Source: Desulfuromonadales bacterium (GTDB taxonomy: Bacteria; Desulfobacterota; Desulfuromonadia; Desulfuromonadales; Geopsychrobacteraceae). Taken from it: 64,000 nucleotides of DNA. Where the stretch lies: contig JAHYIY010000004.1 of NCBI GenBank assembly GCA_019429255.1, forward strand, positions 1 through 64,000, given 5' to 3'. The notes below the pieces were generated by a model. It was not told the DNA's origin and ran no database searches. It worked only from the letters and a program-made list of their open reading frames with translations. The translations under genes were made by a program, and so were the position numbers. This document shows positions 35,550 to 45,764 of this stretch, one piece after another (position 1 is the stretch's first letter; every line of letters starts with the position of its first letter).

Positions 35550-37031
35550 ATGTATTTCCCCAGTCAAGATGACTTTTGCTGCCTGGCCCGGCATGGCAAC
35601 CTGATTCCCGTTTATCGCGAGATTCTTGCTGACATGGAAACCCCGGTGTCGGCTTTTCGCAAGATTGACGATGGGCAGAACGCCTTTCTGCTGGAATCGA
35701 TTGAGGGTGGTGAAAAGTGGGCACGTTATTCATTTTTGGGCAGTGGCCCGGCGCGGGTTTTTCGCTGTCGTGCCAATCACTATGAAATTCTTTTTGACGG
35801 ACAACTGGAGGAATCCGGTGAGGTAGATGACCCGCTGGATTATCTGCGCAATCTGATGGCGGTCTACCGGCCGGTGGAAGTTGACGGTCTGCCCCTGTTT
35901 TGCGGCGGCGCCGTGGGCTATCTCGGTTACGATATGGTGCGCTTTATCGAGGATCTGCCCGATTCCAATCCACGCAGCATCGGCGGCTGGGATGCCTGTT
36001 TCATGATTACCGACCGGGTCATTATTTTCGATAATATGCGCCAAAAGGTGAAGATTGTTTACAATGTTCATCTGCGTGACGGCGATGAACCGCAGCGCGC
36101 CTACGAAAAAGCACAACAGCAGATTGATCTGCTGATTGAGCAGCTGCGTCGCCCACTGGTCTATCCTCAGCCGCTGACGGTGGCACCAGAGGCGGTTGAG
36201 CTGGTGCCGAACTTTACGCGCGCAGATTTCAAGGCGGCAGTGGAACAGTGCAAGGAGTATATCCGTGCCGGTGACATCTTCCAGGTGGTGTTGTCGCAAC
36301 GTTTCAGTGGCCCTGTACAAGCCGATCCTTTTGATATCTACCGTGCCTTGCGCACCATCAATCCATCTCCCTACATGTATTTTTTGCGCTTTGGAGAGTC
36401 CCTTGTGGTTGGTGCTTCACCGGAAGTGCTGGTCCGCAAGGAGGGTGATCAGGTCGAGGTGCGTCCCATTGCCGGTACCCGCCCACGGGGTCGGACGATG
36501 GTGGAGGATCAGCAGCTGGAAAAGGAGCTGCTGGCGGATCCAAAAGAACTGGCGGAGCATATCATGCTGGTTGATCTCGGCCGCAATGACGTCGGGCGGG
36601 TCGCGGTGGCCGGCAGTGTTGCGGTCAGCGAGCTGATGGTGATCGAGCGCTATTCCCATGTCATGCATATCGTTTCCAATGTGCGCGGACGACTGCGCCC
36701 GGAACTCGACAGTTTTGCCGTCTTTCGTGCCGCTTTTCCCGCCGGGACCCTGACCGGCTCGCCGAAGATCCGGGCGATGGAAATTATTGATGAGCTGGAG
36801 CCGGTGCGGCGCGAAGTCTATGGTGGTGCCGTCGGTTACTTCTCTTTCAGTGGCAACATGGATCTGGCGATTGCCATTCGCACCCTGCATATCGAAAAAG
36901 ATCAGTTGCATCTGCAGGCCGGTGCCGGGGTTGTCGCCGACAGTGATGCGGAGATGGAATACCAGGAAACCCTTAACAAGGCACGTGGGGTCAAGCGTGC
37001 TATCGAAATGGCAAATCGTGGTCTGTTGTAA
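35550..37031 (+). CDS. trpE: Anthranilate synthase component I
   Basis: First committed enzyme of tryptophan synthesis, converting chorismate with ammonia from TrpG to anthranilate. 493 residues from the ATG at 35550. The tryptophan feedback site LLES (47-50) followed by WARYSFLG is intact, so end-product inhibition is expected. Catalytic region: GAGVVADSD-type AGAGVVADSDAEMEYQET, PIAGTRPRG, and GTLTGSPKIRAMEII. The earlier in-frame ATG at 35514 would add 12 residues; neither has a strong ribosome site. First gene of the trp operon. Confidence 0.95.
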   Translation: MYFPSQDDFCCLARHGNLIPVYREILADMETPVSAFRKIDDGQNAFLLESIEGGEKWARYSFLGSGPARVFRCRANHYEILFDGQLEESGEVDDPLDYLRNLMAVYRPVEVDGLPLFCGGAVGYLGYDMVRFIEDLPDSNPRSIGGWDACFMITDRVIIFDNMRQKVKIVYNVHLRDGDEPQRAYEKAQQQIDLLIEQLRRPLVYPQPLTVAPEAVELVPNFTRADFKAAVEQCKEYIRAGDIFQVVLSQRFSGPVQADPFDIYRALRTINPSPYMYFLRFGESLVVGASPEVLVRKEGDQVEVRPIAGTRPRGRTMVEDQQLEKELLADPKELAEHIMLVDLGRNDVGRVAVAGSVAVSELMVIERYSHVMHIVSNVRGRLRPELDSFAVFRAAFPAGTLTGSPKIRAMEIIDELEPVRREVYGGAVGYFSFSGNMDLAIAIRTLHIEKDQLHLQAGAGVVADSDAEMEYQETLNKARGVKRAIEMANRGLL

Positions 37032-37059
37032 TATAAGCCGGTGAAATGGGACTGATACA

Positions 37060-37644
37060 ATGCTGTTGATGATCGATAATTATGATTCCTTTACCTATAA
37101 CCTGGTGCAGTATTTTATGGAGCTGGGGGAAGAGGTTGAGGTTTACCGCAATGACAAGATCAGTCTTGATCAAATTGCCGTCCTTGGCCCACAGCGACTG
37201 GTGATTTCACCCGGCCCTTGTACGCCGGCTCAGGCCGGAATATCCATCCCTGCGATAAAGCGCTTTGCCGGCCGGATTCCCATATTCGGCATCTGTCTTG
37301 GTCATCAGGCGATTACCGAAGCCTATGGTGGCGAGGTGGTGCGAGCCGGACGCCTGATGCACGGTAAAACCAGCCCCATCGAGCACGACGGCAGCGACTT
37401 GTTTCGTGGTTTGTCCAACCCGTTTATTGCCACCCGCTACCACTCCCTGCTGGCGCAACGGGAAAGCTTTCCGTCAACCCTCAAGGTAACGGCATGGACG
37501 GCAGAAGGGGAAATTATGGCGCTGCAACACATAGAGTTGCCGGTCTGGGGGGTGCAGTTTCATCCTGAATCGATCCTCACTGTCGAAGGTAAGCGCTTGC
37601 TCGGGAACTTCCTCACACTCAGCAGCAAGGAGAAAGCGGCATGA
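37060..37644 (+). CDS. trpG: Anthranilate synthase component II (glutamine amidotransferase)
   Basis: Releases ammonia from glutamine for TrpE. 194 residues of class I amidotransferase with the triad C79 ([10 protein letters not shown]), H168 and E170 (QFHPESIL), plus the oxyanion PGP at 51-53. The early [15 protein letters not shown] is typical of TrpG/PabA; the operon position makes TrpG the main role, though service to PabB is possible. The stop overlaps trpD as ATGA. Twenty-eight bases separate it from trpE. Confidence 0.95.
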   Translation: MLLMIDNYDSFTYNLVQYFMELGEEVEVYRNDKISLDQIAVLGPQRLVISPGPCTPAQAGISIPAIKRFAGRIPIFGICLGHQAITEAYGGEVVRAGRLMHGKTSPIEHDGSDLFRGLSNPFIATRYHSLLAQRESFPSTLKVTAWTAEGEIMALQHIELPVWGVQFHPESILTVEGKRLLGNFLTLSSKEKAA

Positions 37645-38690
37645 TCAGACAAGCCATCGCTATGCTGGTTGAAGGGCGTGACCTGGCGGAAGAAACGATG
37701 ATCGAGGTAATGACCATGATCATGGGCGGCGAGGCGACAGCGGCACAGATCGGAGCCTTTATCACGGCACTGCGGATGAAGGGGGAGACTATCGCGGAAA
37801 TTGTCGGTGCGGCGCGCGTGATGCGTGCCCATGCCACGCCGATTGCGGTGAAGGCTGCCCTTGACCTTGACCGTGATGATATCAACCTTGACCGTGAAAC
37901 CATTCTGGATACCTGTGGTACCGGAGGCAGCGGCACCCGCAGTTTCAATATTTCCACCACCGTGGCTTTGGTGGTCGCCGCTTGTGGGGTGAAGGTTGCC
38001 AAACACGGCAATCGTAGCGTGTCATCGGCCTGTGGCAGTGCCGATGTGCTGGAACATCTGGGTGTCAATCTCGATGTGTCCGCGGCTCTGGTGACGCAGT
38101 GCATTGAGCAGATCGGGGTCGGTTTTCTCTTCGCTCCCGCCCTGCATGGCGCCATGAAACATGCCATTGGCCCGCGCCGTGAGATCGGCATTCGTACCAT
38201 CTTTAATATCCTCGGGCCCCTGACCAATCCGGCCAAAGCCAATCGTCAGGTGTTGGGGGTTTACCGCATTGATCTGGTGGAAAAGCTCGCAGAAGTGCTG
38301 TTCTCCCTCGGCTGTCGCAAGGGGTTCGTTGTCCACGGCAGTGATGGCATGGATGAGATCACCCTGACCGGTGCGACGACAATCGCCGCGATTGACAGCA
38401 CCGGGGTGACCCTGTCCACCATCACGCCGGAACAGTTTGGTTTAGCATCTTGTGCCCTTGCCGATCTGCAGGGGGGCGATGCGGCGCGTAATGCCGAGAT
38501 TGTCCGCGCTATCCTGTCCGGAGCGACCGGGCCGCAACGGGATATTGTCCTGTTAAACAGCGCTTATGCGTTGCTGGCGGCCGAGCTGGTGGAAACGGTC
38601 CCCGACGGCATCACCATGGCTGCTCGGGCCATTGACAACGGTCGCGCGGCAGAGGCGTTGGCTGACCTGGTTAGGATGACAAACGCATGA
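37641..38690 (+). CDS. trpD: Anthranilate phosphoribosyltransferase
   Basis: Joins anthranilate to PRPP. 349 residues; PRPP/metal loop [36 protein letters not shown] for anthranilate and PRPP contacts, and [14 protein letters not shown]. It is a stand-alone enzyme, not fused to TrpG as in enterics. ATGA overlaps at both ends (with trpG and trpC) show tight translational coupling. Confidence 0.96.
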   Translation: MIRQAIAMLVEGRDLAEETMIEVMTMIMGGEATAAQIGAFITALRMKGETIAEIVGAARVMRAHATPIAVKAALDLDRDDINLDRETILDTCGTGGSGTRSFNISTTVALVVAACGVKVAKHGNRSVSSACGSADVLEHLGVNLDVSAALVTQCIEQIGVGFLFAPALHGAMKHAIGPRREIGIRTIFNILGPLTNPAKANRQVLGVYRIDLVEKLAEVLFSLGCRKGFVVHGSDGMDEITLTGATTIAAIDSTGVTLSTITPEQFGLASCALADLQGGDAARNAEIVRAILSGATGPQRDIVLLNSAYALLAAELVETVPDGITMAARAIDNGRAAEALADLVRMTNA

Positions 38691-39478
38691 TTCTGGAGCG
38701 GATACTGTTGACCAAAAAAGAGGAAGTTGCCGCCGCTAAAGCTCAGCGTTCCCTCACGGACCTGGCCACGCGCATCGGCGATCTGGAGGATATTCCGCGC
38801 GGTTTCGCCCGGGCGTTGCGGACCATGGCAGCATCGGGCGGCACAGCGATCATTGCTGAAGTGAAAAAGGGATCGCCGTCCAAAGGAATTATCCGCGCTG
38901 ATTTTGATCCGGTGACTATCGCCGAGCAGTATCAGAACGCTGGTGCCACCTGTTTGTCGGTGCTGACGGACCAGCAGTATTTCTATGGTCATCTGCGCTA
39001 TCTGGGGTTGATTCGTGAGCAGGTGTCGCTGCCGCTGTTGTGCAAGGATTTTATTATCGACACCTATCAACTGTATCAGGCCCGCCTGGCGGGTGCCGAT
39101 GCGGTATTGCTGATTGTTGCGGCTCTAAACGACGAGCAATTGCTTGAGCTGGCGCAGCAGGCCACGGCGTTGCGTCTTGATACCCTGCTTGAGGTTCACG
39201 ATGCCGCTGAAATGCAGCGGGCCCTCAAGCTGCCGGTTGATCTGATCGGCATCAATAATCGTGACCTGCGCACCTTTGTCACCGATCTGGGCATCAGCGA
39301 GTCCCTGGCGTCCCTGGTCCCGGCAGACCAGTTGGCGATTGCCGAAAGCGGTATCTCCTCGCGTGCTGACATTGAACGGTTGCAGACGGCCGGTGCCCGC
39401 GCTTTTCTGGTTGGCGAAACCTTGATGCGCGAGGCGGATATCGGCGGCAAGCTGCGCGAGCTGCTGGGGGCGGATTAG
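38687..39478 (+). CDS. trpC: Indole-3-glycerol phosphate synthase
   Basis: Ring-closing decarboxylation of CdRP to indole-3-glycerol phosphate. 263-residue TIM barrel: [13 protein letters not shown] (catalytic Glu and Lys), [12 protein letters not shown] (catalytic Lys), [21 protein letters not shown] and the phosphate-binding AESGI. Not fused to TrpF. Overlaps trpD by ATGA; three bases separate its stop from trpF. Confidence 0.96.
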   Translation: MILERILLTKKEEVAAAKAQRSLTDLATRIGDLEDIPRGFARALRTMAASGGTAIIAEVKKGSPSKGIIRADFDPVTIAEQYQNAGATCLSVLTDQQYFYGHLRYLGLIREQVSLPLLCKDFIIDTYQLYQARLAGADAVLLIVAALNDEQLLELAQQATALRLDTLLEVHDAAEMQRALKLPVDLIGINNRDLRTFVTDLGISESLASLVPADQLAIAESGISSRADIERLQTAGARAFLVGETLMREADIGGKLRELLGAD

Positions 39479-39481
39479 TCA

Positions 39482-40102
39482 ATGGCAGTGACTCGTGTTA
39501 AGATTTGTGGAATTACCAATTTAGCCGATGCCAAAGGGGCGGTGGCAGCTGGTGCCGATGCCCTTGGTTTTGTTTTTTATCCACCTAGTCCGCGTTATGT
39601 TGCGCCGGAACGGGTTGCCGACATTGTTGCGGCCCTTCCCCCTTTTGTCTCCACTGTCGGGCTGTTTGTAAATGCCCCGGCGGTAAAAATTCATCAGATC
39701 ATGGTGCAAACCGGGCTGCAGCTGATTCAGCTGCATGGTGATGAAGCGCCGGCCCAGTGTCATCTCCATTCGCCCTATCCGGTCATTAAGGCATTGCGGG
39801 TGCGTGATGAGGAGTCTCTCTCACACCTTGAAGATTATCCGGTGGCGGCATTGCTCCTTGATGCCTGGAGCGATGAGCATTACGGTGGATCCGGGCGTCA
39901 GTTTGATTGGCAACTGGTGAGTCGTGCTACACTGAAAAAGCCGATTATTCTGGCCGGAGGACTGACCCCGGCCAATGTGGGTACGGCGATTGAGGTGGTT
40001 AATCCCTATGCCGTTGATGTTTCCAGTGGTGTTGAACGGGAACCCGGGCATAAAGATCTGGCTTTGGTCGCCCAATTTATCGAACAGGTGAGAATGGCAT
40101 GA
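39482..40102 (+). CDS. trpF: Phosphoribosylanthranilate isomerase
   Basis: Amadori rearrangement of PRA to CdRP. 206 residues, TIM barrel with the general-base cysteine in VKICGIT near the N-terminus, [20 protein letters not shown] and the late DVSSGVE containing the catalytic Asp. Monofunctional. Its stop overlaps trpB by ATGA. Confidence 0.95.
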   Translation: MAVTRVKICGITNLADAKGAVAAGADALGFVFYPPSPRYVAPERVADIVAALPPFVSTVGLFVNAPAVKIHQIMVQTGLQLIQLHGDEAPAQCHLHSPYPVIKALRVRDEESLSHLEDYPVAALLLDAWSDEHYGGSGRQFDWQLVSRATLKKPIILAGGLTPANVGTAIEVVNPYAVDVSSGVEREPGHKDLALVAQFIEQVRMA

Positions 40103-41295
40103 GTTACGACTATCCCGACGAGCGTGGACATTTCGGCCAATACGGTGGTCGGTATGTTGCTGAAACCCTGATGCCGGCGCTACTTGAACTGGAACAGGCT
40201 TATGCCGAGGCGCGCAACGACCCCGAGTTCCAAAAAGAAATCGATTATTATCTGAAAAACTATGTCGGTCGCCCCAGCCCCTTGTATTTTGCTGAGCGCT
40301 TGACCGCCGAGCTCGGGGGGGCAAAGGTCTACCTCAAGCGTGAAGATCTCAATCATACCGGTGCCCATAAGGTCAATAACACCGTTGGCCAGATTCTGCT
40401 GGCGCGGCGCATGGGCAAGAAAAAGGTCATTGCCGAGACCGGTGCCGGCCAGCACGGCGTTGCAACCGCGACCGTTGCGGCCCTGTTCGGTATGGAGTGT
40501 GAAGTCTTCATGGGCACTGAAGATATCCGGCGGCAGTCGCTGAACGTCTTTCGCATGAAGCTGCTCGGGGCCAAGGTAACCGGGGTCACCAGCGGCACAG
40601 CGACCTTGAAGGATGCCATGAACGATGCCTTACGCCACTGGGTGACCCACGTGCGCGATACCTTTTATGTGATTGGTACCGTTGCCGGACCCCATCCCTA
40701 TCCGCTGATGGTGCGTGATTTTCAGGCGGTGATCGGTACTGAGGCCAAAGAGCAGATCCTGGCTGCCGAGGGACGCTTGCCGGATGTCGCGGTCGCCTGT
40801 ATCGGCGGTGGCTCCAATGCTATCGGCCTGTTTTATCCCTTTATCGGCGATTCCGAGGTCGGCTTGCTGGGGGTTGAGGCGGCAGGGCTGGGCATCGAAA
40901 CCGGCAAACATGCGGCTTCCCTTGGTGCCGGCACGCCGGGTGTGCTGCATGGCAACAAAACCAGTCTGCTGCAGGATGCTGACGGTCAGATTCAGCACGC
41001 CCATTCCATTTCTGCCGGCCTGGATTATCCCGGTGTCGGCCCCGAGCATGCCCACCTCCAAGATATCGAGCGTGCCTGCTACGTTGCCGTGACGGATGAC
41101 GAAGCGCTGGCCGCATTTCGCAAGTTAACAGAGATTGAAGGGATTATCCCTGCTCTTGAAAGTGCCCATGCGATTGCCCAGGTGATCAAAATGGCACCTT
41201 CCATGAGCCCAGATCAGATTATTCTTGTTTGTCTGTCAGGTCGCGGAGACAAGGATATCAATACGGTCGCACAAGCGATGAAAGTAGAGTTGTAA
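40099..41295 (+). CDS. trpB: Tryptophan synthase beta chain
   Basis: PLP enzyme joining indole and serine to tryptophan, partner of TrpA. 398 residues of the TrpB1 type: FGQYGGRYV start, Schiff-base lysine K91 in [22 protein letters not shown], phosphate-binding GGGSNAIG and GRGDKD at the end. The lack of an N-terminal extension separates it from TrpB2. Its TAA shares a base with the ATG of the helicase gene, so ribosomes can reinitiate directly into that gene. Confidence 0.97.
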   Translation: MSYDYPDERGHFGQYGGRYVAETLMPALLELEQAYAEARNDPEFQKEIDYYLKNYVGRPSPLYFAERLTAELGGAKVYLKREDLNHTGAHKVNNTVGQILLARRMGKKKVIAETGAGQHGVATATVAALFGMECEVFMGTEDIRRQSLNVFRMKLLGAKVTGVTSGTATLKDAMNDALRHWVTHVRDTFYVIGTVAGPHPYPLMVRDFQAVIGTEAKEQILAAEGRLPDVAVACIGGGSNAIGLFYPFIGDSEVGLLGVEAAGLGIETGKHAASLGAGTPGVLHGNKTSLLQDADGQIQHAHSISAGLDYPGVGPEHAHLQDIERACYVAVTDDEALAAFRKLTEIEGIIPALESAHAIAQVIKMAPSMSPDQIILVCLSGRGDKDINTVAQAMKVEL

Positions 41296-42596
41296 TGAGA
41301 TTTAGCGAATTAGATTTACCGGCAACAGTGCTCCAGGGTATCGCTGACGCCGAGTTCGAACATTTGACCCCGGTGCAGCAGCAATCGATACCATTGGCCC
41401 TGCAGGGCAAGGATGTTGCCGCCCAGGCCCAGACCGGCACGGGGAAAACCGCGGCTTTTCTGATCTCGATTTTTTGTCGGCTGCTGGCCAATCCACGTCC
41501 TTCCGGTTCCAGCCCGCGCGCCCTGGTGATGGCGCCGACGCGTGAACTGGTAGTACAGATCTGTCAGGACGCTGATCTCCTTGGCCGCCACACCGGGATC
41601 AAGATCCAGCCGATCTTCGGTGGCGTCGATTACGAAAAACAGCGCCAGGCGCTGCGTGATGGCGTCGATATTATCGTTGCCACCCCCGGACGGCTGATCG
41701 ACTACTTCAAACAACGGGTTTTCTCGTTTGACCAGGTTGAAGCGTTGGTGATCGATGAAGCTGACCGCATGTTTGATATGGGCTTTATCAAGGATTTGCG
41801 TTACCTGTTGCGTAAATTGCCCCCCTTTGAAAAACGTCAGACCATGCTCTTTTCTGCGACCCTGTCACCCCAGGTCATGGAGTTGGCCTATGAGTTTATG
41901 AACATGGCCGAGCGGGTCGAGATTGCCCCCGAACAGATTTCTGCTGACGGGGTTGTCCAGGTGCTCTACCATGTCACCCGGCGGGAAAAATTCGCCCTGT
42001 TGCTGGGATTACTAAAAAAAGAAAAGAATGCCGAGCGGGTGATGATTTTTGTCAATACCAAGGTCGAAGCGGAAAAACTGGATGCCTTGCTGCAGGTCAA
42101 CGATCTTTCCAGTGCGGTGCTGTCCGGGGACATTCCGCAGAAAAAACGGATGCGGATTCTGGATCAGTTCAAGCTCGGCAGCATCACCCATCTGGTTGCC
42201 ACCGATGTCGCTTCGCGCGGCATCCATGTCGATCAGGTGACCCATGTTATTAATTATGATCTGCCCCAGGATCGTGAGGACTATGTTCATCGTATCGGTC
42301 GCACGGCCCGCGCGGGTGCCGTAGGTCGGGCGATCAGCTTTGCTGATGAAGAAACCGTTTACGTGCTGCCGGAGATTGAGGATTACCTTGGTTTCAAGAT
42401 TCCCAGCGAAGTCCCTGTGGATGAAGATTTTTGTTTTACCTACAAGCGGGCGCGCCCGAAGAAAAAGCGTCCGGTGCTGGAAAAGCCGGTTGAACCTCGT
42501 AAACGTCGCCTTCCACGCCGCCGTAAGAAGCCAGGGAGCTCGGGGCAAGGGGGCAGCACCCAGGGATCAGCAGGGCCGGGCACTAATAATAAGTAG
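41295..42596 (+). CDS. DEAD-box ATP-dependent RNA helicase (RhlE/RhlB-like)
   Basis: 433 residues from the ATG at 41295, overlapping the trpB stop as TAATG. Complete DEAD-box core: Q motif LTPVQQQSIP, AQTGTGKT (45-52), APTRELV, TPGRL, DEAD (in VIDEADRMFDMGF), SAT, HVINYDLPQ and HRIGRTARAG, then a basic tail rich in Arg, Lys, Pro and Gly likely to bind RNA. These proteins remodel RNA in ribosome assembly or mRNA decay. Its place between trpB and trpA is unusual. A 104-base gap follows before trpA. The exact subfamily is uncertain. Confidence 0.93.
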   Translation: MRFSELDLPATVLQGIADAEFEHLTPVQQQSIPLALQGKDVAAQAQTGTGKTAAFLISIFCRLLANPRPSGSSPRALVMAPTRELVVQICQDADLLGRHTGIKIQPIFGGVDYEKQRQALRDGVDIIVATPGRLIDYFKQRVFSFDQVEALVIDEADRMFDMGFIKDLRYLLRKLPPFEKRQTMLFSATLSPQVMELAYEFMNMAERVEIAPEQISADGVVQVLYHVTRREKFALLLGLLKKEKNAERVMIFVNTKVEAEKLDALLQVNDLSSAVLSGDIPQKKRMRILDQFKLGSITHLVATDVASRGIHVDQVTHVINYDLPQDREDYVHRIGRTARAGAVGRAISFADEETVYVLPEIEDYLGFKIPSEVPVDEDFCFTYKRARPKKKRPVLEKPVEPRKRRLPRRRKKPGSSGQGGSTQGSAGPGTNNK

Positions 42597-42700
42597 CTTT
42601 GAGAAAATGATTGAAACCTGCCCGGCGAATCGTCTAAGCTGATCTGTCACTGTCAAGAATGTTAATGGTCTAGCCAGCCTATTCATAAATATGGGATTTT

Positions 42701-43498
42701 ATGTCGCGTCTGCAACACACCTTTGATGAATTGAAAAAACGAGGCGAAGCGGCTCTGATCCCGTTTATTACGGCGGGGGACCCCAACCCGCAGATGACCC
42801 TTGCGTTGATTCGTACCCTCGCTGCCGCCGGTGCTGATGTCATTGAACTGGGAGTGCCTTTTTCCGACCCCATGGCTGATGGACCAACCATTCAGGCGGC
42901 TTCCGAGCGTGCCCTGGCGGCCGGCACAACCCTGGCGACGGTGCTGGATATTGTCACCCAGGCGCGCCTTGAGTTGCAGATCCCGTTGGTTCTGATGGGC
43001 TATTACAATCCGGTTTTTCGTTACGGTGTGAAGCGTTTTGCCGCCGATGCCGCAACTGCAGGCGTCGATGGTTTATTGCTGGTTGATCTGCCGCCGGAAG
43101 AAATGGCTGAAATCAAGCCGGTGACTGACGCTGTTGGCATACCGCTGATTACCCTGCTGGCACCGACCACACCGCCGGAGCGGATGAGGCGTCTGGCGGC
43201 AGCAGCGCAAGGTTACATCTATTATGTGTCGATGACCGGCGTTACCGGAACCCAGGCGGTTACTCCGGCGGCAATCCGTGATACTGTCGTCCAGCTTAAA
43301 ACCATGACGCAGGTTCCTGTGGCTGTCGGTTTTGGTATCACCACTGCAGCCGCTGCGCTGGAGGTGGCTGAGTTCGCCGATGCGGTGGTTGTCGGCAGTG
43401 CCCTGGTCAACATTATTGGCAAGTATGGTACGGATAATGGAATGCTGGAAAAGGTTGGAAGTTTTACCAAAGCCTTGAAGCAAAGCTGCAGGAAATAA
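42701..43498 (+). CDS. trpA: Tryptophan synthase alpha chain
   Basis: Splits indole-3-glycerol phosphate to indole, which is channelled to TrpB. 265-residue TIM barrel with catalytic Glu and Asp in IELGVPFSDPMADGP and in DGLLLVDLPPEE, loop VTGTQAV-like MTGVTGTQAV, and the phosphate site VAVGFGI ... VVVGSALV. Ribosome site is poor (ATGGGATTTTATG). Separated from trpB by a helicase gene, unlike the common trpB-trpA overlap. Confidence 0.96.
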   Translation: MSRLQHTFDELKKRGEAALIPFITAGDPNPQMTLALIRTLAAAGADVIELGVPFSDPMADGPTIQAASERALAAGTTLATVLDIVTQARLELQIPLVLMGYYNPVFRYGVKRFAADAATAGVDGLLLVDLPPEEMAEIKPVTDAVGIPLITLLAPTTPPERMRRLAAAAQGYIYYVSMTGVTGTQAVTPAAIRDTVVQLKTMTQVPVAVGFGITTAAAALEVAEFADAVVVGSALVNIIGKYGTDNGMLEKVGSFTKALKQSCRK

Positions 43499-43517
43499 AT
43501 TCAAATAAAGAGTTTGT

Positions 43518-43570
43518 GATATCCGGCTGCCGCTTTTTAAGCGCTTTAAATGCTTGAAAAACAGGATATC
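43518..43570. repeat. Inverted repeat between trpA and accD
   Basis: GATATCC (43518-43524) and GGATATC (43564-43570) form a seven-base stem around a smaller AAGC/GCTT pairing. No T-run follows, so it is not a standard terminator. It may be an operator or a processing site between the trp genes and accD. Confidence 0.35.
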
Positions 43571-43602
43571 TGCAGGATTGCAAACCACTAAAGAGGTTGA
43601 GC

Positions 43603-44451
43603 ATGGTCTGGTTTCGTAAGAAAACGTCGCTGACGGCTTCAGTCGAGAAGAAAAACGTTCAGGTTCCCGAGGGGGTCTGGACCAAATGTAAAAACTGCCA
43701 GGAAATCATCTATTGCAAGGAAATTGAACGCAATTTCAACGTCTGTCCGAAGTGCGACTACCATTTTCGTATCGGCGCCAGGGAACGTATCGATTTGATT
43801 ATCGATGCCGGTACCTTCGTTGAAATGGACGCCAAAATGCGTTCGGTTGACTTTCTCGATTTCAAGGATTCCAAAAAATATAAAGAGCGGATCAAAGCCG
43901 CCGTCAAAAAAGCTGGAGACGGTGATGCCGTCATCTGCGGCGAAGGCCAACTCGATGGTTTGCCGGTGGTGGTTGCCGTGTTCGATTTCTCCTTCATGGG
44001 GGGGAGTATGGGCTCGGTAGTTGGTGAAAAGATCACCCGTGCGATTGAAAAAGGTTTGGCTACCCAGGCTCCGGTGTTGATTTTCTCTTCGTCGGGTGGC
44101 GCACGGATGCAGGAGAGCATTTTGTCGCTGATGCAGATGGCCAAAACCAGCGCGGCTCTGGCGCGCCTGAAAGCCGCAGGCATTCCCTTTATCTCGGTGC
44201 TGACCGACCCTACCACCGGCGGCGTGACAGCCAGCTTTGCCATGCTTGGCGATTTGAATATTGCTGAACCCCGGGCCCTGATTGGCTTTGCCGGACCACG
44301 GGTCATCGAACAAACGATCCGTCAAACCCTGCCGGAGGGTTTTCAGCGTTCGGAGTATCTGCTTGAGCACGGCATGGTCGATATGATCGTTGCCCGTCAG
44401 CAAATGAAGAAGGTTCTGTCACAGATTCTGCGTATTTTCACCAGAAGCTGA
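43603..44451 (+). CDS. accD: Acetyl-CoA carboxylase carboxyltransferase beta subunit
   Basis: Half of the carboxyltransferase that makes malonyl-CoA for fatty acid synthesis, partner of AccA. 282 residues from the ATG at 43603. N-terminal zinc ribbon C29, C32, C48, C51 (KCKNC, CPKC) then the crotonase-fold carboxyltransferase domain: [39 protein letters not shown] and [20 protein letters not shown]. Followed nine bases later by folC, the usual bacterial order. Confidence 0.97.
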   Translation: MVWFRKKTSLTASVEKKNVQVPEGVWTKCKNCQEIIYCKEIERNFNVCPKCDYHFRIGARERIDLIIDAGTFVEMDAKMRSVDFLDFKDSKKYKERIKAAVKKAGDGDAVICGEGQLDGLPVVVAVFDFSFMGGSMGSVVGEKITRAIEKGLATQAPVLIFSSSGGARMQESILSLMQMAKTSAALARLKAAGIPFISVLTDPTTGGVTASFAMLGDLNIAEPRALIGFAGPRVIEQTIRQTLPEGFQRSEYLLEHGMVDMIVARQQMKKVLSQILRIFTRS

Positions 44452-44459
44452 TCAACAGG

Positions 44460-45740
44460 ATGCTTGCAAGTCAGCGCGACAGCCTGGACTATCTGTATTC
44501 GCTGCGTTTTTTCGGCATCAAGCTGGGGCTCGAAACGATTGCCGAACTGCTCGAACGGGTCGGTAATCCGCACCGGCATGTGCGTATCCTGCATATTGCC
44601 GGAACCAATGGTAAAGGCTCGACCGCCGCCGCCCTGGCGGCCATTTTTCACGCTGCCGGTATTCCTGCCGGGCTCTATACCTCGCCCCATCTGCATCAAT
44701 TCACCGAACGTATCCGGGTTGATACCCGGCAGCTTGAGCTTGACCAGGCGGTTGCACTGATTGAAGAATTGCGTCCCCACGCTGAACAGCTGCAGGCAAC
44801 CTTCTTTGAGGTGACCACAGTCATGGCACTGCTCACTTTCCAGCGTCGGGGGGTCGCCTGGGCGATTATGGAGTGTGGAATGGGCGGGCGCCTGGATGCT
44901 ACCAATATTGTTGACCCGGAATTATGCCTGATCACCCCCATCGCCCTTGATCATATCCGCCATCTCGGGACAACGCTGGCGCAGGTGACAGGGGAAAAAG
45001 CCGGCATTATCAAGCCGGGGGTGCCGTTGATCAGTGCCCGTCAGTCATCTGAGGCGGCGGCGGTATTAGCACAACGTACGCAACAGCTGGGCAGTGCGCT
45101 GTTGCTCCCCGATCGGGATTACTGCTGGCAGTCGCGGCCGGAAGACTTTGATGTGCGTGCCGGCTCTTTTGAATTGAAGGCCGTTCGACCGACCCTGCCT
45201 GGACTGCACCAGCACCAGAACCTTGCTCTCGCCGCCGCTGCGGCCGGTTATCTGTCTGATGTCGGGGTCGAACTGGAGCCGACAGCCGTTCGCTCGGGCC
45301 TCGAACGGGTGTGCTGGCCGGGGCGACTGGAATGGCTGCCGCAGCGGGTACTGCTCGATGGTGCCCATAATCTTGCAGGTGCAGCCATTCTGGCTGACTA
45401 TCTCAAGCAACAAAATCTGCGTCGGTTTCATCTGATTTTTGGTTGTAAAGCCGACAAACAGGTACTGCCAATGCTCGATCTGTTGCTCCCCTTTTGTCAA
45501 TGTCTCTACGCTACCCGGCCTCCGGTTGAAGATGCGGCGGATACTGAGCTTTTATGTGGGCACGCCGCTGACCAGGGTGTTGCCGTCCAGGGCTTTACCA
45601 CGCCGACTGCCGCCCTGCAGGCGGCCCAACAGTCACGGTCCGGCACTGAGCTGATTCTGGTAGCCGGTTCCTTGTTTCTGGTGGCCGCTATTCGTGAAAA
45701 GCTGGTTGTTCAGACGGATATAACACCGATCATTCATTGA
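44460..45740 (+). CDS. folC: Bifunctional folylpolyglutamate synthase/dihydrofolate synthase
   Basis: Adds glutamate to dihydropteroate and to folates, with ATP. 426 residues in the Mur-ligase family: P-loop GTNGKGSTAAAL, YTSPHLHQFTERI, ECGMGGRLDATN, GEKAGIIKPGVP and, in the C-terminal domain, LLDGAHNLAG. Length is normal. Directly after accD; the partner gene folP lies about 9 kb on. Confidence 0.95.
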   Translation: MLASQRDSLDYLYSLRFFGIKLGLETIAELLERVGNPHRHVRILHIAGTNGKGSTAAALAAIFHAAGIPAGLYTSPHLHQFTERIRVDTRQLELDQAVALIEELRPHAEQLQATFFEVTTVMALLTFQRRGVAWAIMECGMGGRLDATNIVDPELCLITPIALDHIRHLGTTLAQVTGEKAGIIKPGVPLISARQSSEAAAVLAQRTQQLGSALLLPDRDYCWQSRPEDFDVRAGSFELKAVRPTLPGLHQHQNLALAAAAAGYLSDVGVELEPTAVRSGLERVCWPGRLEWLPQRVLLDGAHNLAGAAILADYLKQQNLRRFHLIFGCKADKQVLPMLDLLLPFCQCLYATRPPVEDAADTELLCGHAADQGVAVQGFTTPTAALQAAQQSRSGTELILVAGSLFLVAAIREKLVVQTDITPIIH

Positions 45741-45764
45741 TCCGTAGCTTCATTGGAATATCTT

